Below are positions 26,874 through 34,366 of a stretch of 64,000 bases of DNA, piece after piece. Below the pieces are notes generated by a model that saw only the letters and a list, made by a program, of their open reading frames with translations, searched no databases and was not told the origin of the DNA. The number at the start of each line of letters is the position of its first letter. Position 1 is the first letter of the stretch. Source of the DNA: Azophilus sp965116165 (GTDB taxonomy: Bacteria > Pseudomonadota > Gammaproteobacteria > Pseudomonadales > Azotimanducaceae); assembly GCA_965116165.1 (NCBI GenBank), contig OZ220484.1:3410001-3474000 (forward strand), read 5' to 3'. The position numbers and the translations under genes were made by a program.

Positions 26874-27158
26874 CCCGACCTATTCGTAAATAAAGGGAAT
26901 TATATCGATGGGTTGATAGAAGCCGACATGTGGTAGTTTTCAGCCGCTAAATCCCCAACATATAGTGGTATGTCAACCCATGTATATAAGTCCCTAAATA
27001 AACTACTGCGGCCGTCAATAGCGGCGAAATCACTGGGCGTGCTCCCGCCGCGTGCTCAACATGCCGTCAAGTACGCCGGTGCGCGCTCCTGCTCCGCGCA
27101 CCAAGTGCTTTCACCGCTCTTGCCGGCCTCGCCACGTTCATTCATGAATAGGTCGGGC
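26873..27158 (+). repeat. Family C element C3, interrupted by A5
   Basis: The ends are GCCCGACCTATTCGTAAAT and CATTCATGAATAGGTCGGGC, with TA immediately outside both (26871-26872 and 27159-27160). Removing A5 and one 8-bp duplication leaves 178 bp, exactly the length of C4. The interior carries CTACTGCGGCCGTCAATAGC and GCTCCCGCCGCGTGCTCAAC. The remaining 140 bp before the exporter gene (27161-27302) show no gene. Confidence 0.92.
26895..26994 (+). repeat. Family A element, copy A5, with perfect 8-bp duplication
   Basis: 100-bp copy flanked by identical TAAATAAA (26887-26894 and 26995-27002), inserted within the left end of C3. The ends are GGGAATTATATCGATGGGTTGA and (complement) GGGACTTATATACATGGGTTGA. 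Confidence 0.95.
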
Positions 27159-27302
27159 TAGATAGGCGATTGACGGTCAAGCATCCGGGCACATTGTTTA
27201 TCGTCCGTACCGCCTCCTTCCCACAAAGATTTACTGGGGTTCCCTACGGAACCGATTCGCCGCTTGACGGCACCATAGCGCTTTCGCTGTTCGGAAAACG
27301 CT

Positions 27303-28532
27303 ATGGCGTCTCTTTTTCGACCTGAGGCGGTGGCGGAGCGCAATCAGTCCCATTGGGGTGCCATCCTCGTCACCCAGGCACCCGCCCTGCGTTGGGCGAG
27401 CATTGGGCTGCTGCTTGCCTGTGCCGTTGGTGCCGGTCTGGTTTTGAATCTGGACTATGCGCGCAAGGTGCGGGTCGCCGGCTATTTGGAGCCGGCCGGG
27501 GGCATCGCCGAGGTAACGGCACCGATGGCCGGCCAGGTCGCGATCCTGCATGTACGGGAAGGGTCCGTTGTGCGGCGCGGCGAGCCGTTGTTGTCGCTGG
27601 ATCTTGGGCGTCTCGACGAGAGCGGTGTGCCGGTGCATGCGCTGGAGGCCGATCACCTTCGGGCTTCCATTCGTCGCCTGGATGCGTTGGCCGGGGCGGA
27701 TCTCGACCGACACGAATCCGAACTGCGATCTGTAAGGCGGGAACTGATCCATCTCGACACCGAGCAAGGCGGGTTGCGCGATGAGTTGATGGTTGTTGAA
27801 GAACGGGAGGCACTGTTCGCCGGGGAGGAAAGGCGCCTGCAACGGCTGTCGGAGCGGGGACTGGTGGCGCGTTCTGTTTTCGACGGGCAGCGTCGGGAAA
27901 CATTGGCGGTGCGCCAGTCGGCAAGTCAGCTTCGGCGGGCTCTGGCCGGAAATCGTGCCCAGGCGGATCTGCGGCGGGCGGCGCTGGTCCGTCTACAGGG
28001 CGAGTTCCAGATAAAAAAGTTGCGTATGGATCAGGAACGCGCCGGACTTGAGCGGCAGCTTGAACAGGCGCTTGGCGAGTACCGTACAACGATCGTTGCG
28101 CCGCGGGACGGGATGGCGGCTTTTCTGCAATTTGGCGTTGGCGACCGGGTCGCCGCGCAGCAGGTGCTGATGACCGTGGCCCCCGATGCGCGGGGCTTCG
28201 ATCTGGTGTTGCTTGCCGGCGCCGGCGCCGCTGGGCGCATCGCCGTGGGCAATGACGTGCGGTTTCGTGTGTTGGATGCCGGGCGCGAGGGCGATACGAA
28301 CGGCGCAGCAGTGGTTCGCCAGATCAGCCGTACTCCGCAGAAATCCTATCATCTGGTTAGTTGGATCCCGGTCGAAGGGCCTGTGTTCCGCGCTCGGGCG
28401 GAGGTGGTCGCCTATCCCGGGAAACTGCGGCTGCGTCATGGCGTACAGGTCGAAGCCTTTGTGGTCACCGCCTCGAAGTCGCTTTGGCGGTGGCTGGCCG
28501 AGCCGCTCACGTCCGCTTTGGATTTGCTGTGA
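27303..28532 (+). CDS. HlyD/CvaA-type membrane fusion protein of a peptide exporter
   Basis: 409-residue periplasmic adaptor anchored by one membrane segment near residues 30-50 (WASIGLLLACAVGAGLVLNL). A biotinyl-lipoyl-like half-motif EVTAPMAGQVAILHVREG follows, then a long coiled-coil hairpin of roughly residues 110-250 rich in Arg/Glu/Leu, the returning lipoyl half TTIVAPRDGMAAFLQFGVGD, and a C-terminal beta domain. It connects an inner-membrane ABC exporter to an outer-membrane channel such as TolC. It overlaps the downstream C39 transporter gene by 1 bp (TGATG), so the two are translationally coupled. Confidence 0.88.
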   Translation: MASLFRPEAVAERNQSHWGAILVTQAPALRWASIGLLLACAVGAGLVLNLDYARKVRVAGYLEPAGGIAEVTAPMAGQVAILHVREGSVVRRGEPLLSLDLGRLDESGVPVHALEADHLRASIRRLDALAGADLDRHESELRSVRRELIHLDTEQGGLRDELMVVEEREALFAGEERRLQRLSERGLVARSVFDGQRRETLAVRQSASQLRRALAGNRAQADLRRAALVRLQGEFQIKKLRMDQERAGLERQLEQALGEYRTTIVAPRDGMAAFLQFGVGDRVAAQQVLMTVAPDARGFDLVLLAGAGAAGRIAVGNDVRFRVLDAGREGDTNGAAVVRQISRTPQKSYHLVSWIPVEGPVFRARAEVVAYPGKLRLRHGVQVEAFVVTASKSLWRWLAEPLTSALDLL

Positions 28533-30697
28533 TGAACCTGCGCACGACGCTCTGGCGGCGGGTACCGGTGCTTTGGCAAACCGAGGCCCAAGAGTGCGGG
28601 GTGGTTTGCGTGGCCATGGCGAGTGCCTATCACGGCCGGGATTTGGACCTGCCGGATTTGCGGGCGCGGGGTCTCGCCGGTACCCGCGGCAGCACCTTGA
28701 ACGATCTCATCGCCCTTGCCGAGGCGGAAGGCCTAAATTGCCGGGGCTTGCGGCTGGAGCCGGAGCACCTCAGGCGTTTGGCGGTACCCGCCGTGCTGCA
28801 CTGGGATCTCAACCATTTCGTGGTATTGGCGAAGGTCGGGCGCCGCGGCATTTGGATTCATGACCCCGCCCAGGGGAGGCGGCGGATGTCCTGGGCGGAG
28901 GTTTCCAAGCACTTTACCGGTGTGGCGCTGGAGTTGCGGCCGTCCGACCGGTTTCGCGCGCGGCCACCGACACGCCGGCTGAAACTCAGCGACCTGTGGC
29001 GCGGCGCTGTCGGGCTCGGCGGCAGTTTGGTCAATGTGCTTGCGCTATCGCTATTGCTGCAACTGACACTGGTGTTGGCGCCGCTACAGGTGCAGTGGGT
29101 AATTGACCAGGGCGTGATGCGCGCGGACCGGGAATTGATCGTGCTGCTCGCTCTGGGTTTCGCCATGCTGTTGCTTGTGCGGCTGGCCGCCCAGATGATG
29201 CGTGGTTGGCTGATCACCCGGCTCACCTATCTGCTTGCCTTTGAATTTGGCCGCAACCTGTTCGGGCATATGCTGCGGTTGCCCCTGGGCTGGTTTGAAA
29301 AACGCCATCTGGGCGACATCACCTCTCGATTCGGATCCCTGGGCCCGGTGCGGGACGCAATGACCCAGGGACTGGTGGCGGTGTGCGTGGACGGGATTAT
29401 GGCGATTGCCATGCTGGCCATGATGCTTGCCTACGACGCCCTGCTCGCGGCCTTTGTTGTCGCGGCCTGCGCGGTTTATCTGGCGGTGCGATTTGCCCAA
29501 GTGCCCGCGCTCGCGCGCATTGCGATGGACGAGATCAACCATGAGGCGCGCGCCGAATCCAGTTTTCTCGAATCGATGCGGGCGATGCCGGCGGTACGGG
29601 TCTATGCGCAGGAACGGCCGCGTCTCGACCTCTGGCAGAATCAACAGGCGGGCGCCATCAATGCGGGCATTCAGGGTGCCAAGTGGGGGCTTGTCGGAGA
29701 TGGTGCGCAAACATTGATCTTCGGCATCGAAACCATCGCGGTTATCTATTTGGGCGCCAATCATGTTCTCGACGGTACCCTCACGATCGGCATGCTCTAC
29801 GCTTTTCTCAGCTATAAGGGCGAGTTCACCGGCCGCTTGGGCGAATTGGTACGGCAGGGTTTGGCGTTGCGGCTGCTGCGGGTGCATCTCGAACGCCTGG
29901 CGGATCCCTATTGCGCGACGGCGGAACTTTCCACCGAACCCGTAACCGACCGCCCGGTGCGAGGCGGTCTGCAACTCGTTGAGGCCGGCTTTCGCTATGG
30001 TGAGCGTGAACCTTGGATTTTCCGCGATGTGAATCTCGCTGTTGAACCCGGTGAGTTCGTCGCGCTGGTCGGCCCATCCGGCGGAGGCAAGACGACCCTG
30101 ACCAAATTGCTGATGGGTCAGGCCGGGCCGACCACCGGCAGTGTGCGTGTTGGCGGTCGCCCGCTCGAAGGTACCTGGCTGCGGTGTTACCGGAAATCGG
30201 TTGGCTGCGTGCTGCAGGACGACGCCCTGTTTGCCGGCAGTCTCGCCGCCAATATTTCGCTTTTCGACCCGCAATTCGACCCGCGGCGCTTCGAGCGCGC
30301 TTGCCGACTGGCCCAGATCGACGAACTGATCGCCACTTTGCCCATGGGCTTGGAAACGCCGGTGGGGGACATGGGCGCCGCGCTCTCGGGCGGGCAGGTG
30401 CAGCGGCTGTTGTTGGCCCGGGCGCTATATCGTTCGCCTGATTTCCTGTTTCTCGACGAGGGCACCGCTCACCTTGACCCCGATACGCGGCTTAAAATCC
30501 AAGAGATGGTTGCGACCCTGGAATGTACGCGCGTGGTCGCCACCCACGACCTCTCCTTCGCCGAGCGGGCCGACCGCATCTACGAGGTGCGGGGCGGGGT
30601 GGTAGCGGAATGGACGGCTGTCGAGGCGGGCAACCGTCAAGAATCCTCGGCGATCATCGCGGCTCCCGGTGCGATAGGCGGGCTAGAAACGCAGTAG
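28532..30697 (+). CDS. C39-peptidase ABC exporter (bacteriocin/peptide processing transporter)
   Basis: 721-residue fusion of a leader peptidase and an ABC exporter, the CvaB/PCAT type, which cuts double-glycine leaders and exports the peptide. The C39 domain has the catalytic Cys22 in QTEAQECGVVCVAMA, His95 in DLNHFVVLAKV and Asp111 in WIHDPAQG. A six-helix membrane domain follows. The nucleotide-binding domain has Walker A GPSGGGKTT near residue 514, signature LSGGQVQR near 618, and Walker B FLFLDEGTAHLD with the catalytic Glu. All key residues are present, so it should be active. No double-glycine precursor was recognised nearby. Confidence 0.92.
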   Translation: MNLRTTLWRRVPVLWQTEAQECGVVCVAMASAYHGRDLDLPDLRARGLAGTRGSTLNDLIALAEAEGLNCRGLRLEPEHLRRLAVPAVLHWDLNHFVVLAKVGRRGIWIHDPAQGRRRMSWAEVSKHFTGVALELRPSDRFRARPPTRRLKLSDLWRGAVGLGGSLVNVLALSLLLQLTLVLAPLQVQWVIDQGVMRADRELIVLLALGFAMLLLVRLAAQMMRGWLITRLTYLLAFEFGRNLFGHMLRLPLGWFEKRHLGDITSRFGSLGPVRDAMTQGLVAVCVDGIMAIAMLAMMLAYDALLAAFVVAACAVYLAVRFAQVPALARIAMDEINHEARAESSFLESMRAMPAVRVYAQERPRLDLWQNQQAGAINAGIQGAKWGLVGDGAQTLIFGIETIAVIYLGANHVLDGTLTIGMLYAFLSYKGEFTGRLGELVRQGLALRLLRVHLERLADPYCATAELSTEPVTDRPVRGGLQLVEAGFRYGEREPWIFRDVNLAVEPGEFVALVGPSGGGKTTLTKLLMGQAGPTTGSVRVGGRPLEGTWLRCYRKSVGCVLQDDALFAGSLAANISLFDPQFDPRRFERACRLAQIDELIATLPMGLETPVGDMGAALSGGQVQRLLLARALYRSPDFLFLDEGTAHLDPDTRLKIQEMVATLECTRVVATHDLSFAERADRIYEVRGGVVAEWTAVEAGNRQESSAIIAAPGAIGGLETQ

Positions 30698-31168
30698 TTC
30701 GGTACTCAGATCGTTTAGGTCGACGACGCCGACCGCGTTGTAGCCGGTGAGATACCCCGCGCATTCTCCCGGATTGAACTCGAACCGCTGTCCGGTGTGC
30801 GTGTGGCGATAAAGGTGGGTGTGGCCATGCAGTGCCAGGTCATGATGTTTGTCGGAGATGGCTTCGAGGTCTCGCGGGTCGTGTACAACGACGATTCGGC
30901 GATCGTGCCAAAGGCACTCGAAAGGCGGGTTCTGGAAGTGGAAGCGGTGTCGCTCAATGGCCAGCTCCAAGGATTCCCGCTCGCAGTCGTTGTTGCCGAA
31001 AACGCCGAACAGGGGCGCGTTCAGGCCAGTGAACAGATCAAGCGTTTTTGCCTGGGTGATGTCTCCGGTATGCACAACACGGTCAACATCCGCCGCGTTG
31101 AACAATTCGACGATTCTAACGACGCTCCCGAGGTTGTTGTGCGTATCGCTGACAACGCCGATGCGCAT
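30683..31168 (-). CDS. YfcE/MJ0936-family metallophosphoesterase
   Basis: 161-residue calcineurin-like phosphodiesterase. Metal-binding motifs are MRIGVVSDTHNN, VVHTGDIT, FGVFGNNDCE and LALHGHTHLYRH. The family is active on model phosphodiesters; the natural substrate is unknown. It is convergent with the exporter gene, overlapping its 3' end by 15 bp. Confidence 0.88.
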   Translation of the reverse strand: MRIGVVSDTHNNLGSVVRIVELFNAADVDRVVHTGDITQAKTLDLFTGLNAPLFGVFGNNDCERESLELAIERHRFHFQNPPFECLWHDRRIVVVHDPRDLEAISDKHHDLALHGHTHLYRHTHTGQRFEFNPGECAGYLTGYNAVGVVDLNDLSTELLRF

Positions 31169-31245
31169 ACCGCCCCCGCTACCAGCCCGTGGCCAAATTT
31201 CGGCGTCGCCCCGGGACCGGCAAGGTCCGGGGATGGCCGACCCTA

Positions 31246-32388
31246 CTATGCCGCCTCGAGAACGTGTATGCCGCAGGCGCTGCCCAGCCCGATCACATGG
31301 GTTAATCCGAGGCGCGCGCCCTCCACCTGGCGGGAACCGGCCTCGCCGCGCAGATGCGTCGATACCTCGTAGATGTTGGCGATACCGGTGGCGCCGAGTG
31401 GATGGCCCTTGGAAAGCAATCCACCGGAGACATTCACCGGAATCCGTCCGCCAAGCGCCACTTCGCCGTCGTCGACCAGGCGACCCGCCTCGCCCTCACC
31501 ACAGAGCCCGAGGTTTTCGTAGTGTAGAATTTCGGCGGTTGCAAAACAGTCGTGCAATTCAACCAGGTCGATGTCCTCCGGCCCGACCCCGGCCATTTCG
31601 TAGGCCTTGGCGGCGGCTTCGCGGGTGCAGGTGTTGACATCGGGCATAACCAGGTCGCGTTCCTGCCAGCGGTCGGATGTCAGTACCGATGCGCGCACCT
31701 TGACGGCGCGGTCCATCAGGCCGAGTTCCCTAGCTTTCTTCTCGGAGGCGATGACCGCCGCCGCCGAGCCGTCCACATTGACCGAGCACATCAGTTTGGT
31801 GTTTGGGTAGGAGATCATCTCGGCGTTCATCACCACCTCAAGCGGCGTCTCAATTTGATACATCGCCTTCGGATTCATGGTGGAGTGGTGGTGGTTCTTG
31901 ACGGACACCTTGGCGAACTGCTCGAAGGTGGTGCCGTACTTGCGGGCGTGTTCCATACCGGCCTCGGCGAATACCGCGGGCATGGTGCCGGAGCCGAAGA
32001 GCCCCTCTCTGGGAATGCCCTTGCCGCCACCGGGGCCGCCGAGCAGGCCCTTGCCCATCTGTTCGACGCCAACGGCGATAACGATGTCGTAGAGCCCCGC
32101 CTTGACCGATGCCCAGGCTTCCCGGAAGGCGGTTGCCCCGGTGGCGCAGGCGTTGGAGACGTTGATCACCGGAATGCCGGTTTGGCCGATCTCCTGCAGG
32201 ATGCGTTGGCCGGTCATGTTCGCGGCCTGATAGAGGTTGCCGCAATACAGGGCCTGGATGTCGTGGATGGTCAGCCCGCAATCATCCAAGGCCATGAGCG
32301 TCGACTCGGCGCCGATTTGTGGCACCGTCTTTTCTGGAAAGCGCCCGAACTTGATCATGTCCACGCCAACGACATATGCATCGGTCAT
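31246..32388 (-). CDS. Thiolase-family acyltransferase
   Basis: 380-residue thiolase-fold enzyme of the SCP-x/non-canonical acetyl-CoA acetyltransferase group. The nucleophile Cys81 lies in NVSNACATGATAF, the conserved His in SKGHPLGATGIA and a second Cys in GLGSACGIHVLEA. These support thiolytic or condensing chemistry, but this subgroup varies widely in substrate. The DUF35 gene directly upstream on the same strand is a recurrent partner and probably forms a complex with it. A role in branched-chain, sterol or other acyl-CoA turnover is inference. Confidence 0.85.
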   Translation of the reverse strand: MTDAYVVGVDMIKFGRFPEKTVPQIGAESTLMALDDCGLTIHDIQALYCGNLYQAANMTGQRILQEIGQTGIPVINVSNACATGATAFREAWASVKAGLYDIVIAVGVEQMGKGLLGGPGGGKGIPREGLFGSGTMPAVFAEAGMEHARKYGTTFEQFAKVSVKNHHHSTMNPKAMYQIETPLEVVMNAEMISYPNTKLMCSVNVDGSAAAVIASEKKARELGLMDRAVKVRASVLTSDRWQERDLVMPDVNTCTREAAAKAYEMAGVGPEDIDLVELHDCFATAEILHYENLGLCGEGEAGRLVDDGEVALGGRIPVNVSGGLLSKGHPLGATGIANIYEVSTHLRGEAGSRQVEGARLGLTHVIGLGSACGIHVLEAA

Positions 32389-32491
32389 CTGTGTTCTCCT
32401 TGCTTGATAGCTGTTTCCTGTTCGTTTATTGACAGCCCCACGCTATTGGCGGGAATTTGGAACCCTGGTGGGCCTACCCCCGAGTCCGGGG

Positions 32492-32911
32492 TCAGGCTGC
32501 GGTCCGGGGCTGGAAGAAATAGGCGATATAGGAGTTGCCCTCCTTATCCTTGCGCCCGAGCGCGTCGTCGTAGACGACTTCGACGGGCATATCGAATGCG
32601 ATTTTTTGCGGGTCGGGCTCAATGTTGATCAGGTTGCCTTTGACGGCCGTTCCATCGTCGAGGTCAACAACGGCGCTGATGTAGGGCACCTTGATGCCTG
32701 GGAAGGAGCGGTGCACGATGGAATAGGAATAGAGCCTGCCGGTGTTTGGCAGCTTGACGGCCTCCATGCGGTCGCGGGCACCGCACTTGGAGCAGACGTT
32801 GCGCACCCCGAGGAAGGTGGCACCGCAGTTCGCGCATTTGTGTCCTTCCAGGTAGGGCTCACCGCCGTCCGGCACTTTTAGGAAATCGACCGCGGGTAGT
32901 GGCTGGCCCAT
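32492..32911 (-). CDS. Zn-ribbon OB-fold (DUF35) acyl-CoA-associated protein
   Basis: 139-residue protein with an N-terminal rubredoxin-like zinc ribbon (CANC ... CSKC) and a C-terminal OB fold (GRLYSYSIVHRSFPGIKVPY, then AVVDLDDGTAVKGNL). Proteins of this family pair with thiolases and HMG-CoA synthases and help channel acyl-CoA intermediates. It precedes the thiolase gene by 103 bp on the same strand, so the two probably form an operon. Confidence 0.88.
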   Translation of the reverse strand: MGQPLPAVDFLKVPDGGEPYLEGHKCANCGATFLGVRNVCSKCGARDRMEAVKLPNTGRLYSYSIVHRSFPGIKVPYISAVVDLDDGTAVKGNLINIEPDPQKIAFDMPVEVVYDDALGRKDKEGNSYIAYFFQPRTAA

Positions 32912-32976
32912 CGCTCCTCCGTTGCATATCGTCGTGTCTAAAGATCAAAGAATAACAGAATGTTCGCTGATGGGTA

Positions 32977-33057
32977 GTGTATCAATTTGATTTTTCGGAT
33001 TCCGCCGAGCCATGTCTTGTGCGCTGTTCGGCCCGTGCAAATGTTGAACCGATACAC
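32977..33057 (+). repeat. Family D element, copy D2
   Basis: 81 bp, the same length as D1, with ends GTGTATCAATTTGA and (complement) GTGTATCGGTTCAA and the shared core TCCGCCGAGCCA. TA precedes the left end. It lies only 10 bp from the left end of the insertion sequence. Confidence 0.75.
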
Positions 33058-33142
33058 CAGCCATAAATGTTCTAGCTCAGATACATTTCGGAACTTACCC
33101 TCCGGTGTCCAAGCCCATGGCTTGTCGACATGGGGAGGGTGG

Positions 33143-33193
33143 CGCCGGGCCTTGAACGGAGGGAGCGGAGCGACCGGAGTTCAAGGCCCGGCG
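33143..33193 (+). promoter_or_regulatory. 15-bp perfect hairpin in the IS leader
   Basis: CGCCGGGCCTTGAAC (33143-33157) pairs perfectly with GTTCAAGGCCCGGCG (33179-33193) around a 21-base loop. It lies between the left terminal repeat and the transposase gene. Such leader structures can block transposase translation from read-through transcripts in other IS families; that role here is inference. Confidence 0.6.
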
Positions 33194-33260
33194 GTGCGCG
33201 CTGACGCGCCCCGCCGGCTCAGGCATGCTTGTTTCATCCAACCAAACAAGGAGCCCGAGC

Positions 33261-34265
33261 ATGAAACTGTTACATGTCCGTCCCCCCTCCCGCAAGCGCC
33301 CGCGCGTCGACACCAAGACCGGCGCGACCGCCCGGCGGCGCCTGCGCGCCCTCGAACTCGTCGACAAGATGGTCGACGGCGGCATGCGCCGCGGCGACGC
33401 ACTGTGCGCCATCCGCCTGCCCAAAAGCACCTACTACGACTGGCGCAAGGCCTTCCGCCGCGGCGGCGTCCGGGCGCTCGAGCCCCGAAGCACCCGCCCG
33501 CGCACCGTCCGGCGGCGGCGGTGGACCGACCCGGATGTCCGGGCCGTGCTCGGCATGCGGGCACGGTATCCGTTCATGGGCAAGGTGAGACTCAAGGCCA
33601 TGCTCGACCGGCGCGGCGTCCGCCTGTCCGTCTCCACCGTCGGGCGCATCATCGAAGAGGCCATCGCCGACGGCCGCACCCGGCGCGCCTCCTTCTGCGA
33701 GGGCCGGCCCAAACCCGCGCGCCGCCGCACCTTCGACGGCGCCTGGGCGCGGCGCTGGAGCCACGGCGACAGCGCGCGCGCCCCCGGCGAGCTGGTCCAG
33801 GTCGACCACATGACATACAGCCGCGACGGCCGGGTTCTCAAGGAATTCCGCGCCGTCTGCCCGACAACCAGGCACATGGTCGCCCGGGTGTTCTCGCGGG
33901 CCACGGCCGGCAACGCCGGGCGCTTCCTGGCCGCCGTGGTCGAGAACATGCCGTTCCCCGTCGCCTCCATACAGGTCGACGGCGGCGCCGAGTTCCGCGC
34001 CGACTTCGAGCGCGCCTGCGAGGCGCGGCGCATCCCCCTCCATGTCCTGCCCCCGCGGCGACCCCAGCTCAACGGCCATGTCGAGCGCGCCAACCGGTCC
34101 GCCCGGATCGAGTTCTGGAACCTCTACGACGGCCCACTCACCGTCGCCGACGTCACACCCAGGCTCGCCGGGTACGAGTTCTTCCACAACTACGAGCGGC
34201 CCCATCTGGCGCTGGACTGCCGAACCCCCAACGAGTACCTTGTCGAGCTTGAGGAGGCTGCCTGA
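33261..34265 (+). CDS. IS481-family transposase (DDE integrase core)
   Basis: 334-residue transposase. An N-terminal helix-turn-helix region spans about residues 20-75 (MRRGDALCAIRLPKSTYYDW). The rve/DDE core follows, with acidic residues in GELVQVDHMTYSRDG, SIQVDGGAEFRAD and LNGHVERANRSARIEFW, the last giving the catalytic Glu. The C terminus has NYERPHLALDCRTPNEYL, typical of IS481/IS3-like proteins. ATG 33261 follows AGGAG at good spacing. Very high GC gives long spurious frames on both strands. Confidence 0.92.
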   Translation: MKLLHVRPPSRKRPRVDTKTGATARRRLRALELVDKMVDGGMRRGDALCAIRLPKSTYYDWRKAFRRGGVRALEPRSTRPRTVRRRRWTDPDVRAVLGMRARYPFMGKVRLKAMLDRRGVRLSVSTVGRIIEEAIADGRTRRASFCEGRPKPARRRTFDGAWARRWSHGDSARAPGELVQVDHMTYSRDGRVLKEFRAVCPTTRHMVARVFSRATAGNAGRFLAAVVENMPFPVASIQVDGGAEFRADFERACEARRIPLHVLPPRRPQLNGHVERANRSARIEFWNLYDGPLTVADVTPRLAGYEFFHNYERPHLALDCRTPNEYLVELEEAA

Positions 34266-34319
34266 TCCGACAACCCTAAATTCCGAAATCTCCTGAGCCA
34301 ATACAATAAATTTAAAACG

Positions 34320-34331
34320 AAATCATTATTG
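34320..34331 (+). promoter_or_regulatory. Possible degenerate Fur site upstream of the TonB receptor
   Basis: AAATCATTATTG resembles half of the Fur consensus GATAATGATAATCATTATC (about 11 of 19 positions across the full window). It lies in the 61 bp between the insertion sequence and the receptor gene. The match is weak; it is suggested mainly by gene content. Confidence 0.25.
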
Positions 34332-34366
34332 TTTAGTATTGGGTTCCGAATCGGTAAGCTTTCACC

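Larger units (their letters stand above)
33068..34305 (+). mobile_element. IS481-like insertion sequence, intact, 1238 bp
   Basis: The boundaries are visible. The left end TGTTCTAGCTCAG...ATTTCGGAACTTA (33068-33097) is an inverted copy of the right end, whose complement reads TGTATTGGCTCAG...ATTTCGGAATTTA (34277-34305). Both are flanked by the 5-bp direct repeat ATAAA (33063-33067 and 34306-34310). The single transposase gene is intact. Its composition is GC-richer than its flanks. No second copy is present in the window. Confidence 0.92.

Noticed and set aside
27161..27302. Double-glycine precursor peptide gene upstream of the exporter
   Set aside because: No frame has a start codon with a hydrophobic leader ending in GG or GA; the sequence looks non-coding.
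32987..34252. Long Arg/Pro-rich frame overlapping the IS transposase, plus a long antisense frame
   Set aside because: They are by-products of very high GC in the transposase gene; composition is low-complexity and no domain is seen, while the transposase frame has clear catalytic motifs.
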